64,000 bases of DNA from Chitinophaga niabensis (GTDB lineage: Bacteria > Bacteroidota > Bacteroidia > Chitinophagales > Chitinophagaceae): positions 1,121,001 through 1,185,000 of the forward strand of contig NZ_CP154260.1 in assembly GCF_039545795.1 (NCBI RefSeq), given 5' to 3'. The position numbers and the translations under genes were made by a program. How positions within the stretch are numbered: the first letter of the stretch is position 1; every line of letters starts with the position of its first letter. The notes under the pieces are model-generated. The model had not been told where the DNA came from, made no database searches, and was given only the letters and a program-made list of their open reading frames with translations. Shown piece after piece: positions 53,962 to 61,916 of the stretch.

Positions 53962-55285
53962 TTTTCCCTTTCCATCTGCCACTCCTTAAATACCACAAAG
54001 CCAGCGAGATCATGGTGATCCAGTAAACGAACTCTGCTCCCCAGGCCCAGTGCAGCGGACTTTGCCAGCGTTCTATCACTACAAAGCAATAGATCAGGTA
54101 TACCGTCACCGCTGCAAATTCAATGAACAGGTTGATGCGTGTATTGCCGGTGCCGGTTACGCCATTAAATACAATCGCCGTTACAGAAGAAAGCAAGGTA
54201 ACGAGTGTACATACATGGATAGAGGGAAGTGCCTCTGTGATCATGGCTGTATCCGGCGTATAGATATGCAGTAACTGGTAGGGGAAGATGTTGATCAGCA
54301 GGCTTACCACCATGGCGCAAAGGAATGCAAACCCGGAGATCTTCTTTACCGTTTTTATCACTTCATTTTCCCTTCCCTGCCCGATCAGGTTACTGACCAT
54401 GGTATTGCAGGTAGAAGCCAGCGCCCAGGTGAAAATACCAAAGAGCCCGAAGATGCTCCGCATCATGTTGGAAATAGCCAGTGGCCTTTGCCCCAGGTGT
54501 TCAATGAAAATAAAGAAGATCAGCCAGCTGCCAATGCTAAAAAGGAACTGTATGATCAGCGGTGCGGAAATACTAAGTATGTTCCGGATAGCCGTCATAT
54601 CTGGTTTCAGCCAGGCGAAGAGATGAAATTTCTTAGGGAATTTAAATCCGAACAGCAAAGAAAAGGCTGCCAGGAAACCCACGAACTCTGCAATGATAGA
54701 TGCATAGGCGGCACCATTTAGGCCCAATGCGGGTAAACCCATCTTGCCAAAGATCAATCCATAATCCAGGCTGATATTCACCGCTTCCTGGAAAAGGGAG
54801 GTAATGGCCAGCAGGCGGGTATTTCCGGTGCCTGTATAAAAGGAATTGCATAAGCCCATCAGCATCAGAAAGGGCAAACCCCAGATACGGATACGAATGA
54901 ACGAAGTGGCTGCATCCCGGATATGCACATCGTGCAGGCTATGCGCAAAAAAGTAGGGCGCGAGTGAATAGGTGAGGAGGATGGCCACGGCGGAAAAAAG
55001 CAGGGCCAGCATCAAACCGTTCGAAAAATAACGGCCCATGCCCGCATAGTTCAATTCTCCCGCCCTCCGTGCAAAAAGTACCTGCAAACCGTTGTTGAGG
55101 CCATGGGCGATCATGTACATCACCAGGTAGTAAATTCCGGCAATAGCGTTCACGGCAAAAGGGAACTCTCCCAGGTGACCCAGGAAAGCGGCATTGGTCA
55201 TATGATTGATCTGTGGCAGGATCAGGGCCAGGCAGATAGGGCCCGCAATCTTCAGGATCTGTCTATTAGATAAGTTAACTTGCAT
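53951..55285 (-). CDS. MATE family efflux transporter
   Basis: A 444-residue membrane protein with twelve predicted helices in two MatE repeats, driven by Na+ or H+ and exporting cationic drugs or metabolites. Family features are PLILP-like opening ALILPQINHMTNAAFLGHLG, the N-lobe GLNGAAYASIIAEF and the C-lobe ALASTCNTMVSNLIGQG. The substrate is unknown. Its end overlaps the TPR protein gene on the other strand. Confidence 0.92.
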   Translation of the reverse strand: MQVNLSNRQILKIAGPICLALILPQINHMTNAAFLGHLGEFPFAVNAIAGIYYLVMYMIAHGLNNGLQVLFARRAGELNYAGMGRYFSNGLMLALLFSAVAILLTYSLAPYFFAHSLHDVHIRDAATSFIRIRIWGLPFLMLMGLCNSFYTGTGNTRLLAITSLFQEAVNISLDYGLIFGKMGLPALGLNGAAYASIIAEFVGFLAAFSLLFGFKFPKKFHLFAWLKPDMTAIRNILSISAPLIIQFLFSIGSWLIFFIFIEHLGQRPLAISNMMRSIFGLFGIFTWALASTCNTMVSNLIGQGRENEVIKTVKKISGFAFLCAMVVSLLINIFPYQLLHIYTPDTAMITEALPSIHVCTLVTLLSSVTAIVFNGVTGTGNTRINLFIEFAAVTVYLIYCFVVIERWQSPLHWAWGAEFVYWITMISLALWYLRSGRWKGKTIA

Positions 55286-55399
55286 TTAGTCAGGTATTTA
55301 CTCCCCGGTTTCCGTTGGGCAGTGCAAAAATACGCTCTTTACCCCATCCATAACTCTCATTTATTTTGATTATTATTGTGCCTTACAACACTGAAACGC

Positions 55400-56275
55400 A
55401 TGCCCGTGGCTTATACCATACAACCGACTTACGCGATAGACGATGCCACTCTGCTGGAAACGGATCTGACGATCTGCACCCTGCTGGTGCTCATCGGTAG
55501 CGGCACCTTCAGTTATGCCGTATTGGCGCCAAATACCCGCAAGTTCCTGGCGCTGAAGAGTTACAGCTATCAGCCCAAAACATTGGCGGTGGCCGATCTG
55601 GAAATGATCGAACAGATCTTTGATGCAGATAAATTACTGTTCACTGCTTTCAAAGAAGTACTGCTGGCTTTTGATTCTCCTGATAATACACTGGTGCCGG
55701 AACCTTTATTCGCCGGCCAGCTTAAAAAGGATTACCTCCATACCGCACACCTGGAAAGGATGCAGGAAGCTGTATTGTCAGACAGTCTGCCTGACCTGGG
55801 CATGGTGAATGTATATGCTACGGATAAAGATATCCTGGGTTTCCTCCGCAAAGAATTTTCTTCAGACCGTGTGGTACATGCGCATTCAGCTTTGCTGAAA
55901 TCCTATAAACAGGACCGTGATATCATGTTCTCCGATGGCGTGGTGTTCATTGAAGTTCAACAACAACAATTTGCCCTTACTATTTATGCTGCCGGTAAAT
56001 TATTGCTGCAACAGCAGTTACCTTACCGCAGCGGTCTTGATATCGTATACTACATCGTTAATTCCCTGCGTCAGCTTGAACTGACGGAACTACAGGCGAA
56101 AATAAAACTCGGTGGTGCGCTCACAAAAGACTCACAGGTGTACCAGGAATTGAACCGTTTTTTACCACGGCTGGACTGGGTAAGCAAACCGGAAGGTTTC
56201 CTTTACATCGGCAAGATGAATGAAGTGCCTGCGCATCATTTTCACAATCTTTATGCATTGGCCTTATGCGTATAG
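55400..56275 (+). CDS. DUF3822 family protein
   Basis: A 291-residue cytosolic protein of the DUF3822 family, which has an actin-like ATPase fold resembling type IV pilus assembly PilM-like proteins and is regularly encoded next to rsmD in Bacteroidota. Its role is unproven. ATG at 55400 is chosen over an in-frame TTG at 55376. It overlaps rsmD by 10 bp and begins a DUF3822-rsmD-coaD-thioesterase operon. Confidence 0.85.
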   Translation: MPVAYTIQPTYAIDDATLLETDLTICTLLVLIGSGTFSYAVLAPNTRKFLALKSYSYQPKTLAVADLEMIEQIFDADKLLFTAFKEVLLAFDSPDNTLVPEPLFAGQLKKDYLHTAHLERMQEAVLSDSLPDLGMVNVYATDKDILGFLRKEFSSDRVVHAHSALLKSYKQDRDIMFSDGVVFIEVQQQQFALTIYAAGKLLLQQQLPYRSGLDIVYYIVNSLRQLELTELQAKIKLGGALTKDSQVYQELNRFLPRLDWVSKPEGFLYIGKMNEVPAHHFHNLYALALCV

Positions 56276-56832
56276 TAGGAGGAACAATGGGTGGCAGAAA
56301 GATCAATCCGCCTGCCAATATGCCGCATACCCGTCCAACCACGGATATCGCGAAAGGCGGCCTGTTCAACATCATCGAAAACAACCTGGATATTTCCTCT
56401 CTCAAAACACTGGATATCTTCGGCGGTACCGGTGCTATCAGTTATGAACTGGCATCCCGTGGCGCAACAGATCAGACGATTGTGGAAAAGGATAATGCCA
56501 TGGCCGATTTCATTGCCAAAACAGCGGAAATACTGAACGTAAAACTGAAGCTGCACCGGATGGATGTATTCAAATACCTCCAGCAGTGTACCGAACAGTT
56601 CGACTTCATTTTTGCAGGACCTCCTTACCAACTGAGCACTATCGATGATCTGCCGAAGATTGTTTTTGAACGGCAGCTGCTGAAGCCGGAAGGTTGGTTT
56701 GTGCTGGAACACACGCCGCGTAATAATTACAAACAGTTCAGTTATTACCGCTCAGAAAGAAATTACGGAACCACCATATTTTCCATATTCATTAACCGGG
56801 AAGAACTGAGGAAACCCTCAGCCGGCGAATAA
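56266..56832 (+). CDS. rsmD: 16S rRNA (guanine(966)-N2)-methyltransferase RsmD
   Basis: Methylates G966 of 16S rRNA during small-subunit assembly. The 188 residues start MRIVGGTMGGRKINPP and contain the family element TRPTTDIAKGGLFNII and the SAM site TLDIFGGTGAISYEL. The catalytic motif normally written DPPY reads GPPY here (Gly118-Tyr121 in IFAGPPYQL), which is unusual. It overlaps the DUF3822 gene by 10 bp and is followed by coaD after 10 bp. Confidence 0.92.
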   Translation: MRIVGGTMGGRKINPPANMPHTRPTTDIAKGGLFNIIENNLDISSLKTLDIFGGTGAISYELASRGATDQTIVEKDNAMADFIAKTAEILNVKLKLHRMDVFKYLQQCTEQFDFIFAGPPYQLSTIDDLPKIVFERQLLKPEGWFVLEHTPRNNYKQFSYYRSERNYGTTIFSIFINREELRKPSAGE

Positions 56833-56842
56833 TATTTACCAT

Positions 56843-57325
56843 ATGCAACGTATCTGCTTATTCCCAGGAACCTTCGATCCCGTTACCCTTGGTCATACCG
56901 ATATCATTGATCGTGCCCTGCCCTTGTTTGATGAACTGGTGATAGGCATTGGTATCAATTCCAGCAAAGTGCCCATGTTCACTGTTGAGCAGCGGGTAGA
57001 ATGGATCAGGGAGATCTATAAACATGAACCAAGGATTAAGGTGGCATCCTACGAAGGGCTGACCGTGAATTTCTGCAAAGAGATCAAAGCGCAGTTCATC
57101 TTACGCGGGATCCGTTATGTGAGCGACTTTGAATATGAAAAAGCCATTGCGGACATCAATCGTAAACTGGAACATGAAGTAGAAACTATTTTCCTTACCT
57201 GTTCTCCTGAATATTCTACCATCGCTTCCACGCTTGTGCGTGATGTGATCCGTTATAAAGGAGATGCCGCGCAGTTCCTGCCGGATGTTGTTGCGAATTC
57301 GATTAACCTCAAATCTTCTATATGA
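56843..57325 (+). CDS. coaD: Phosphopantetheine adenylyltransferase
   Basis: The penultimate step of CoA synthesis. The 160-residue nucleotidyltransferase has the substrate and ATP site CLFPGTFDPVTLGHTDII, the RGIRYVSDFEYE segment, and PEYSTIASTLVRDVIRY, which corresponds to the ISSTxVR motif. The last step, coaE, lies at 33.3 kb. It overlaps the thioesterase start by 4 bp (ATGA). Confidence 0.97.
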   Translation: MQRICLFPGTFDPVTLGHTDIIDRALPLFDELVIGIGINSSKVPMFTVEQRVEWIREIYKHEPRIKVASYEGLTVNFCKEIKAQFILRGIRYVSDFEYEKAIADINRKLEHEVETIFLTCSPEYSTIASTLVRDVIRYKGDAAQFLPDVVANSINLKSSI

Positions 57326-57759
57326 AATCAATCTGGTTCTCACTGGACATATCGCTGGATCAGCTCAATGAAATGGGCAAAGGTAATATGGCTGAACTCC
57401 TGGGTATGGAGTTTACAGAGATCGGCCCTGATTGCCTGCGTGCCATGATGCCGGTGGATCATCGTACCAAACAACCTTATGGCTTATTACATGGCGGTGC
57501 TTCTGCTGCACTGGCTGAAACAATGGGCAGTGTTGCATCTGCACTGATCATTGATCCGGAAAAGCAGATCTGTGTGGGGCTGGAGATCAACGCGAATCAT
57601 GTTCGCGGGATCAAAGAAGGGTATGTGCATGCTTTGGTGAAACCATTGCATATAGGTGGTTCCACGCATGTATGGGATATACGGATCACGGATGATCAGC
57701 ATAAACTGGTATGCGTGAGCAGACTCACAGTGGCTGTATTACCGAAGCGGGGTGTTTAG
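57322..57759 (+). CDS. Hotdog-fold acyl-CoA thioesterase (PaaI/MenI-like)
   Basis: A 145-residue single hotdog domain. The catalytic helix has LLHGGASAALAETMGSVAS, with His and Glu typical of the PaaI/YdiI group that hydrolyses aromatic or DHNA-CoA thioesters. It overlaps coaD by 4 bp, so CoA synthesis and CoA-thioester hydrolysis are co-translated. Menaquinone synthesis (DHNA-CoA) is a possible role but cannot be confirmed here. Confidence 0.85.
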   Translation: MKSIWFSLDISLDQLNEMGKGNMAELLGMEFTEIGPDCLRAMMPVDHRTKQPYGLLHGGASAALAETMGSVASALIIDPEKQICVGLEINANHVRGIKEGYVHALVKPLHIGGSTHVWDIRITDDQHKLVCVSRLTVAVLPKRGV

Positions 57760-57760
57760 T

Positions 57761-57841
57761 TATTCAGGACTCTTAATAGCTAGATTTTGGCGCGTTGCGT
57801 TTTGCTTTGCACTGAATGTTATTCAGTCCTCTTAATAGCTA
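57761..57841. repeat. Direct repeat at the 3' end of the methyltransferase gene, with a small inverted repeat
   Basis: A 22-bp sequence at 57761-57782 recurs at 57820-57841 with two mismatches and a 59-bp offset. The second copy encodes the last residues of the methyltransferase; the first lies beyond its stop codon. ACTGAAT and ATTCAGT (57811-57827) also form a 7-bp stem next to the stop. Confidence 0.65.
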
Positions 57842-58547
57842 CGAGGTAATGCATCCGGCTGATCACTTCATGATCATGCACAAAAAATCCTGCTGCAGTG
57901 AGCATCATCTTCACCTGTTCAACCCCTAACCGCAGTTTCTGATAACTGCTTACCTTCTGTATCCATTGCCCGCTCTGCTTTTCCAGCAACATATCAAACA
58001 CTCTTACAAAACCGGGGAAATATTCCAGGAAGCAGGTATGGATCCGGTCATCATCTGCCTTAACAGGAATAAACCTTTCCTCATTTTCCAATGCCTGTGT
58101 AAGATCACGGAAAGAAAGTACCAGCTTCCCTTTGTGCAGCAGCATGTTATACCATTCCCTGATCAGCACGGAAACCTGCTCAGGACTGTCCAGGTGCGTG
58201 AGCGTATCACCCATACAAACAATCAGCTCCGTTTCCATGGAGTACTGACTGCTATTGGCGATGTTGGCAAGAATGGTCCTTACGGAACGGCCTTTTGTGT
58301 GGGCATTCAGTTCAGACAGGAGATGCTGGTTAAAATCCACCGCATACACAGTATACCCCAGGTTGGCGAGGGAAACTGTTTGTAATCCATGGCCTGCCCC
58401 CAGGTCAATAGCTGCCTGATTTGCAAAAGGCGCAATGTGTTTGCTGACGAAATAGGCTTCCTGTTCTTTTTGTTTTGTCTCGAAATTACCTGTCATCCAG
58501 GCATAGAAGGCTGCCAGGTGGTTGTCATAGTGGGATTTTACACTCAT
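57819..58547 (-). CDS. Class I SAM-dependent methyltransferase
   Basis: A 242-residue Rossmann methyltransferase with motif I AAIDLGAGHGLQTVSLA, an acidic post-I strand VYAVDFNQH, and motif IV LIVCMGDTLTHL. The substrate is unknown; sequence and size resemble ubiquinone/menaquinone-type or small-molecule enzymes. It follows the Nudix gene by 10 bp on the same strand. A direct repeat of its 3' end occurs just downstream. Confidence 0.82.
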   Translation of the reverse strand: MSVKSHYDNHLAAFYAWMTGNFETKQKEQEAYFVSKHIAPFANQAAIDLGAGHGLQTVSLANLGYTVYAVDFNQHLLSELNAHTKGRSVRTILANIANSSQYSMETELIVCMGDTLTHLDSPEQVSVLIREWYNMLLHKGKLVLSFRDLTQALENEERFIPVKADDDRIHTCFLEYFPGFVRVFDMLLEKQSGQWIQKVSSYQKLRLGVEQVKMMLTAAGFFVHDHEVISRMHYLVAIKRTE

Positions 58548-58557
58548 AGTTTCATAG

Positions 58558-59184
58558 TTATAGTTTATAGCCTGCTTTCAGCAGTACATCGATGATATTC
58601 TGATAGGAATATTGCATGTATTTTCCCAGGTTCTCCGGCCGGATCCATTGAATATCCAGGATATCCTCTTCAATCTGCGCCACCGTTAATTCCGTTCCCG
58701 TAAAATACATCCGGTACCAGTGGCTGTGCTTCAGGATCTTCTTTTGCTTCAGCGGATAATAATGGAAAGTTTCTGTGATCTTATGTCCCAGCTTAACGGT
58801 ATGTAAGCCGGTTTCTTCCCGAACTTCACGCAGGGCGCACTCTTCCAGTGTTTCACCATCATCCCACTTACCTTTGGGGAGGTCCCACTTCCCCCTTCTG
58901 AACATCAATAATACTTCATTATCCGGATTTGTTATAACTCCGCCCGCTGCTTCATACACAGTGAACTGTGCTTTTACGTTGGCAAACACCGTTTCGGGAG
59001 CAGAATGGCGGAACACAGCCATGGGGAGTTCATCCTGGCCAAGGAGTTTAACCGTCTGCTCAATCTCTTTCTCCGTGGGGGAAAAGAGGGTGGGAGCGCC
59101 TAAATATTTTGGATCGAGTTTAGTTTGAGTGCCTGCAATGACGATGGGCCTTTCGTTGATATATATATTAACGGGTGTTTCCAT
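58558..59184 (-). CDS. Nudix hydrolase
   Basis: A 208-residue protein whose first ~65 residues form an extension before the Nudix fold. The Nudix box GX5EX7REUXEEXGU is complete from Gly105 (Glu111, Arg119, Glu120, Glu123, Glu124, Gly126), with PKGKWDDGETLEEC just around it. Such enzymes cleave nucleoside diphosphates linked to other groups; the exact substrate is unknown. It is divergent from pyrE with 57 bp between start codons. Confidence 0.88.
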   Translation of the reverse strand: METPVNIYINERPIVIAGTQTKLDPKYLGAPTLFSPTEKEIEQTVKLLGQDELPMAVFRHSAPETVFANVKAQFTVYEAAGGVITNPDNEVLLMFRRGKWDLPKGKWDDGETLEECALREVREETGLHTVKLGHKITETFHYYPLKQKKILKHSHWYRMYFTGTELTVAQIEEDILDIQWIRPENLGKYMQYSYQNIIDVLLKAGYKL

Positions 59185-59226
59185 CCTGCAAAATTAGGTA
59201 TTAGCGAACTATTTGCAGGTAAATTG

Positions 59227-59234
59227 TACTTTTG
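59227..59234 (+). promoter_or_regulatory. -7 element of pyrE promoter
   Basis: TACTTTTG fits TAnnTTTG exactly, ending 7 bp before the pyrE ATG. The transcript would have almost no leader. Confidence 0.45.
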
Positions 59235-59241
59235 CCGCGTT

Positions 59242-59877
59242 ATGAACAAGATCAGCGAAAAACAGGTAGCAGAGAAACTACTTCAGATTCAGGCCGTTAA
59301 GCTAAGCCCGGCAAAGCCTTTTACCTGGGCATCCGGATGGAAGTCTCCCATCTACTGCGACAATCGTACGGTATTGTCCTTCCCATATATCCGCGACTAC
59401 ATCAAATCGGAATTATCCAATACCGTATTTGAAAGTTTCCCGGATGCAGCAGTGATTGCAGGTGTAGCTACAGCAGGTATTCCTCATGGAGCCCTGGTAG
59501 CAGATCAGTTGAAACTTCCTTTTATCTATGTGCGTTCCAAACCAAAAGAACATGGCATGGGCAACCAGATAGAAGGTGTATTACAACCCGGCCAGCCGGT
59601 AGTAGTGATAGAAGACCTTATTTCCACCGGCAAAAGCAGCCTGGAAGCAGTACAAGCTATCCGTGCAGCAGGAGGGGAAGTGATCGGTATGGTATCTATT
59701 TTTAATTATGGATTTGATATTGCCGTAAAAGCGTTTGAAGCAGCCGGTGTTACCTATAAATCACTCAGTAACTACAGCGCGCTGATAGAGCTGGCGGTGG
59801 AAAAAGGCCTTGTTTCTGCAACAGAACAGGAAACCCTTCAGGCCTGGCGTTCTGCACCTGATGTTTGGGGTAAATAA
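59242..59877 (+). CDS. pyrE: Orotate phosphoribosyltransferase
   Basis: Forms orotidine 5'-phosphate from orotate and PRPP in pyrimidine synthesis. The 211 residues begin MNKISEKQVAEKLLQI and contain TWASGWKSPIYCDNR, GVATAGIPHGALVA, and the PRPP-binding loop VVVIEDLISTGKSSLEA. The frame is open upstream to 59125, but that region overlaps the divergent Nudix gene and the promoter element, so ATG at 59242 is used. Confidence 0.96.
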   Translation: MNKISEKQVAEKLLQIQAVKLSPAKPFTWASGWKSPIYCDNRTVLSFPYIRDYIKSELSNTVFESFPDAAVIAGVATAGIPHGALVADQLKLPFIYVRSKPKEHGMGNQIEGVLQPGQPVVVIEDLISTGKSSLEAVQAIRAAGGEVIGMVSIFNYGFDIAVKAFEAAGVTYKSLSNYSALIELAVEKGLVSATEQETLQAWRSAPDVWGK

Positions 59878-59929
59878 TAGTATACATTTAGAAATTTTTG
59901 TATATTGTGGGTGATAAAAAAATCATGCT

Positions 59930-60310
59930 ATGCGTATTATTCAATTAGTGCTCGTGCTTTTGCTCACCGGAGCAGGAGTTTCAATGGCCCAGGTGAAGAA
60001 AGGCACTCTGGCAACTGCTAAGATCAAGGTACCTTCAGTTCAGTGTAACATGTGCAAAGATGCCATTCAGCGTTATTTTCTGAAAGAAGAAGGCGTGAAA
60101 TCAATGGTGGTGGACGTGAAGAAGAAAGAAGCGACTGTAAAATATTATACAGACCGCACCAACATCGAGAATATTAAAACAGGTATTGCTAACGCAGGAT
60201 ATGATGCGGATGATGTAGCAGCAAATCCTGATTCTTATAATGATCTGCCCAAGTGCTGCAAGAAACCGGAAGATGGTGGCGGACCACTAAATCCAAAGAA
60301 GAAAGGTTAA
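59930..60310 (+). CDS. Secreted heavy-metal-associated (HMA) domain protein
   Basis: A 126-residue protein with a signal peptide (GAGVSMAQ) and one HMA ferredoxin-like domain. The metal-binding CxxC lies in SVQCNMCKDAIQRYF and the second half reads MVVDVKKKEATVKYY and IKTGIANAGYDADDV. The tail adds a second Cys pair (PKCCKKPEDGG). It probably binds Cu(I) or a similar soft metal in the periplasm, but no P-type ATPase or CusB-like partner is nearby. Confidence 0.85.
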   Translation: MRIIQLVLVLLLTGAGVSMAQVKKGTLATAKIKVPSVQCNMCKDAIQRYFLKEEGVKSMVVDVKKKEATVKYYTDRTNIENIKTGIANAGYDADDVAANPDSYNDLPKCCKKPEDGGGPLNPKKKG

Positions 60311-60317
60311 AATTTTT

Positions 60318-60348
60318 AAGCCTCCCGTGATAAACGGGAGGCTTTTTT
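60318..60348 (+). terminator. Terminator of the HMA-domain gene
   Basis: An 11-bp perfect stem (AAGCCTCCCGT/ACGGGAGGCTT) followed by a T6 tract. Confidence 0.85.
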
Positions 60349-60401
60349 GTTTATAGGATTTTCCTTTGTAGCCTATATGTATATAGTTAGGTGTTGTTTC
60401 T

Positions 60402-61916
60402 TCAGAAATTGAAGCGGTAGCAGAGGCTCACCTGAAAACCAATCCAGGTTTTGGTGTTAGTTGATTCTGTGTCTTTGTAAGAATTACTTAGTGTATATAA
60501 TGGTCTTACCGTATAAAATTCCCTGTCGCCATTTGTGCCTTCATACCCACTTGTAGCAACGGTTACAGGAGTGCCGTCCTGGAAATAGGAGGATTTGAGC
60601 AGATTGAATACAGGGCCGGCTTTTACCACGAGATTGGGCCTGAGTGATTTTTCTACCTGCAAGGCTAAGCGGTGCAATTCACTTTTTACATTTATGTTTT
60701 TGAGGGTATCCCTAATAGCTGAGAAGTCAATATTCCGGCTGAGTTTGCCGGTGGTCACCATCATGCCTATACGCCATTCATTGTTCAAAGGGATCATGCT
60801 GCCCAGTCCGTATCTGAAACCGCTTACTTTAAAACTACTGCTCCAGCTGAAGAATCCGTGCAGGTATTTGTGTCCTGCTGTGATGGAGGCATTGAGGTAA
60901 AGGACATCATCTACGGTAAAACCGCCATCTGCGAACCACCTTGTTCGTGGTGGTGATGGTATCGGTCGTTGGGCCATGATGGCTGGTGTTAATAACAGGG
61001 TGATGGATGGTTTTAGCATCTGGGGGGCTTTGGGTTTCAATGGTTCGAGGGGGAAGGAGGGCGTGTTTTTCGTTTTTATTTCTACGGTGTTTGGGTTTGT
61101 GGGTGACTGACTGGAGGTTGTGTTTTGGGTTTCAGTGGTGCCTGAGGATTTTGGAGATGATTGGCTGAAAATTGTGTCTTTTGTATCAGTGGTGGTGTTC
61201 TGGTTTGTGGATGATTGGCTGAAGGTAGTCTCCTTGGTTTCAGTGGTGGCCGAGGATTTTGCATTGGTTTTATCCACAAAAGCTGTGTGAAGTTTTGTTT
61301 CAGCGATGGTTATTGTAGATGATCGACTGGATTTATCCAGGGAGCTTGAGTTTGTTTTTGCTGCAGAAAGAGGCTTTGTTTCTTTAGTGACAGCGGATTT
61401 TGCAGATGATAGCTTAGATTTATCCGGTGAAATTGTGTTGGTGCCAGCCTTTTTAGCTGCAGAGGAGGCGTTTGTTTTAGTTGTACCTGCAGATGATTCG
61501 CTGGTTTTATATTTAGAAGCTGTTTGAACAGTAGCCCGTTTCGCATCAGAAGGAATTGTCTCTTTTATGGGAGCATGCTTTTTATCACCTCCATGAAAGA
61601 TCACATGGTCCTTATACATCTTATAGTCACTCCCTGTATTACTTCTTATCAATTCCAGTAACTCCTCCACTGCATAGGAACGTCTCTGGGTCACGATCTT
61701 TTTCCCTGCAGCTACTTTATTGGAATTAAAAGAAAGGAAAACCCCGGTCTGCACTGTGATCAACGTGGATAATGAGTCTATGGAGAACAAGGTATTCGTG
61801 ATCCGCACCTGCTTTTGGTGAGCCGCACGGTTTTCCTGTGCCTGAATATTAGTTGAGATAGTCAGGCATACCATTATATATATAAGTGTACCCCATCTAA
61901 TTACATCCATCCCCAC
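60402..61916 (-). CDS. STN-like domain, low-complexity linker and outer-membrane barrel protein
   Basis: A 504-residue protein with a signal peptide (to about QAQ, residue 27) and an STN-like domain (residues ~42-108) of the kind found at the N-terminus of FecA/SusC-type receptors that talk to FecR. A Ser/Thr/Lys-rich linker (~120-295) contains an 18-residue repeat (Thr224 to about Asn276), and a barrel-like domain (~325-504) ends FQVSLCYRFNF. It has no TonB-receptor plug. A second signal-like stretch begins at Met300 (LKPSITLLLTPAIMAQ), so the C-terminal part may also be made separately (60402-61019). It overlaps the FecR gene by 20 bp. Confidence 0.75.
   Translation of the reverse strand: MGMDVIRWGTLIYIMVCLTISTNIQAQENRAAHQKQVRITNTLFSIDSLSTLITVQTGVFLSFNSNKVAAGKKIVTQRRSYAVEELLELIRSNTGSDYKMYKDHVIFHGGDKKHAPIKETIPSDAKRATVQTASKYKTSESSAGTTKTNASSAAKKAGTNTISPDKSKLSSAKSAVTKETKPLSAAKTNSSSLDKSSRSSTITIAETKLHTAFVDKTNAKSSATTETKETTFSQSSTNQNTTTDTKDTIFSQSSPKSSGTTETQNTTSSQSPTNPNTVEIKTKNTPSFPLEPLKPKAPQMLKPSITLLLTPAIMAQRPIPSPPRTRWFADGGFTVDDVLYLNASITAGHKYLHGFFSWSSSFKVSGFRYGLGSMIPLNNEWRIGMMVTTGKLSRNIDFSAIRDTLKNINVKSELHRLALQVEKSLRPNLVVKAGPVFNLLKSSYFQDGTPVTVATSGYEGTNGDREFYTVRPLYTLSNSYKDTESTNTKTWIGFQVSLCYRFNF
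61083..61247 (-). repeat. 54-bp in-frame repeats in the STN-barrel linker
   Basis: Three units of 18 residues share the pattern T-[ED]-T-[KQ]-x-T-x-x-S-Q-S (starting at residues 225, 243 and 261 of the encoded protein), giving a 54-bp DNA period. The units lie in a longer Ser/Thr/Lys-rich tract. Confidence 0.75.

Noticed and set aside
59125..59241. 39-residue N-terminal extension of PyrE
   Set aside because: It overlaps the divergent Nudix gene and the pyrE promoter element, and the normal PyrE N-terminus begins at 59242.
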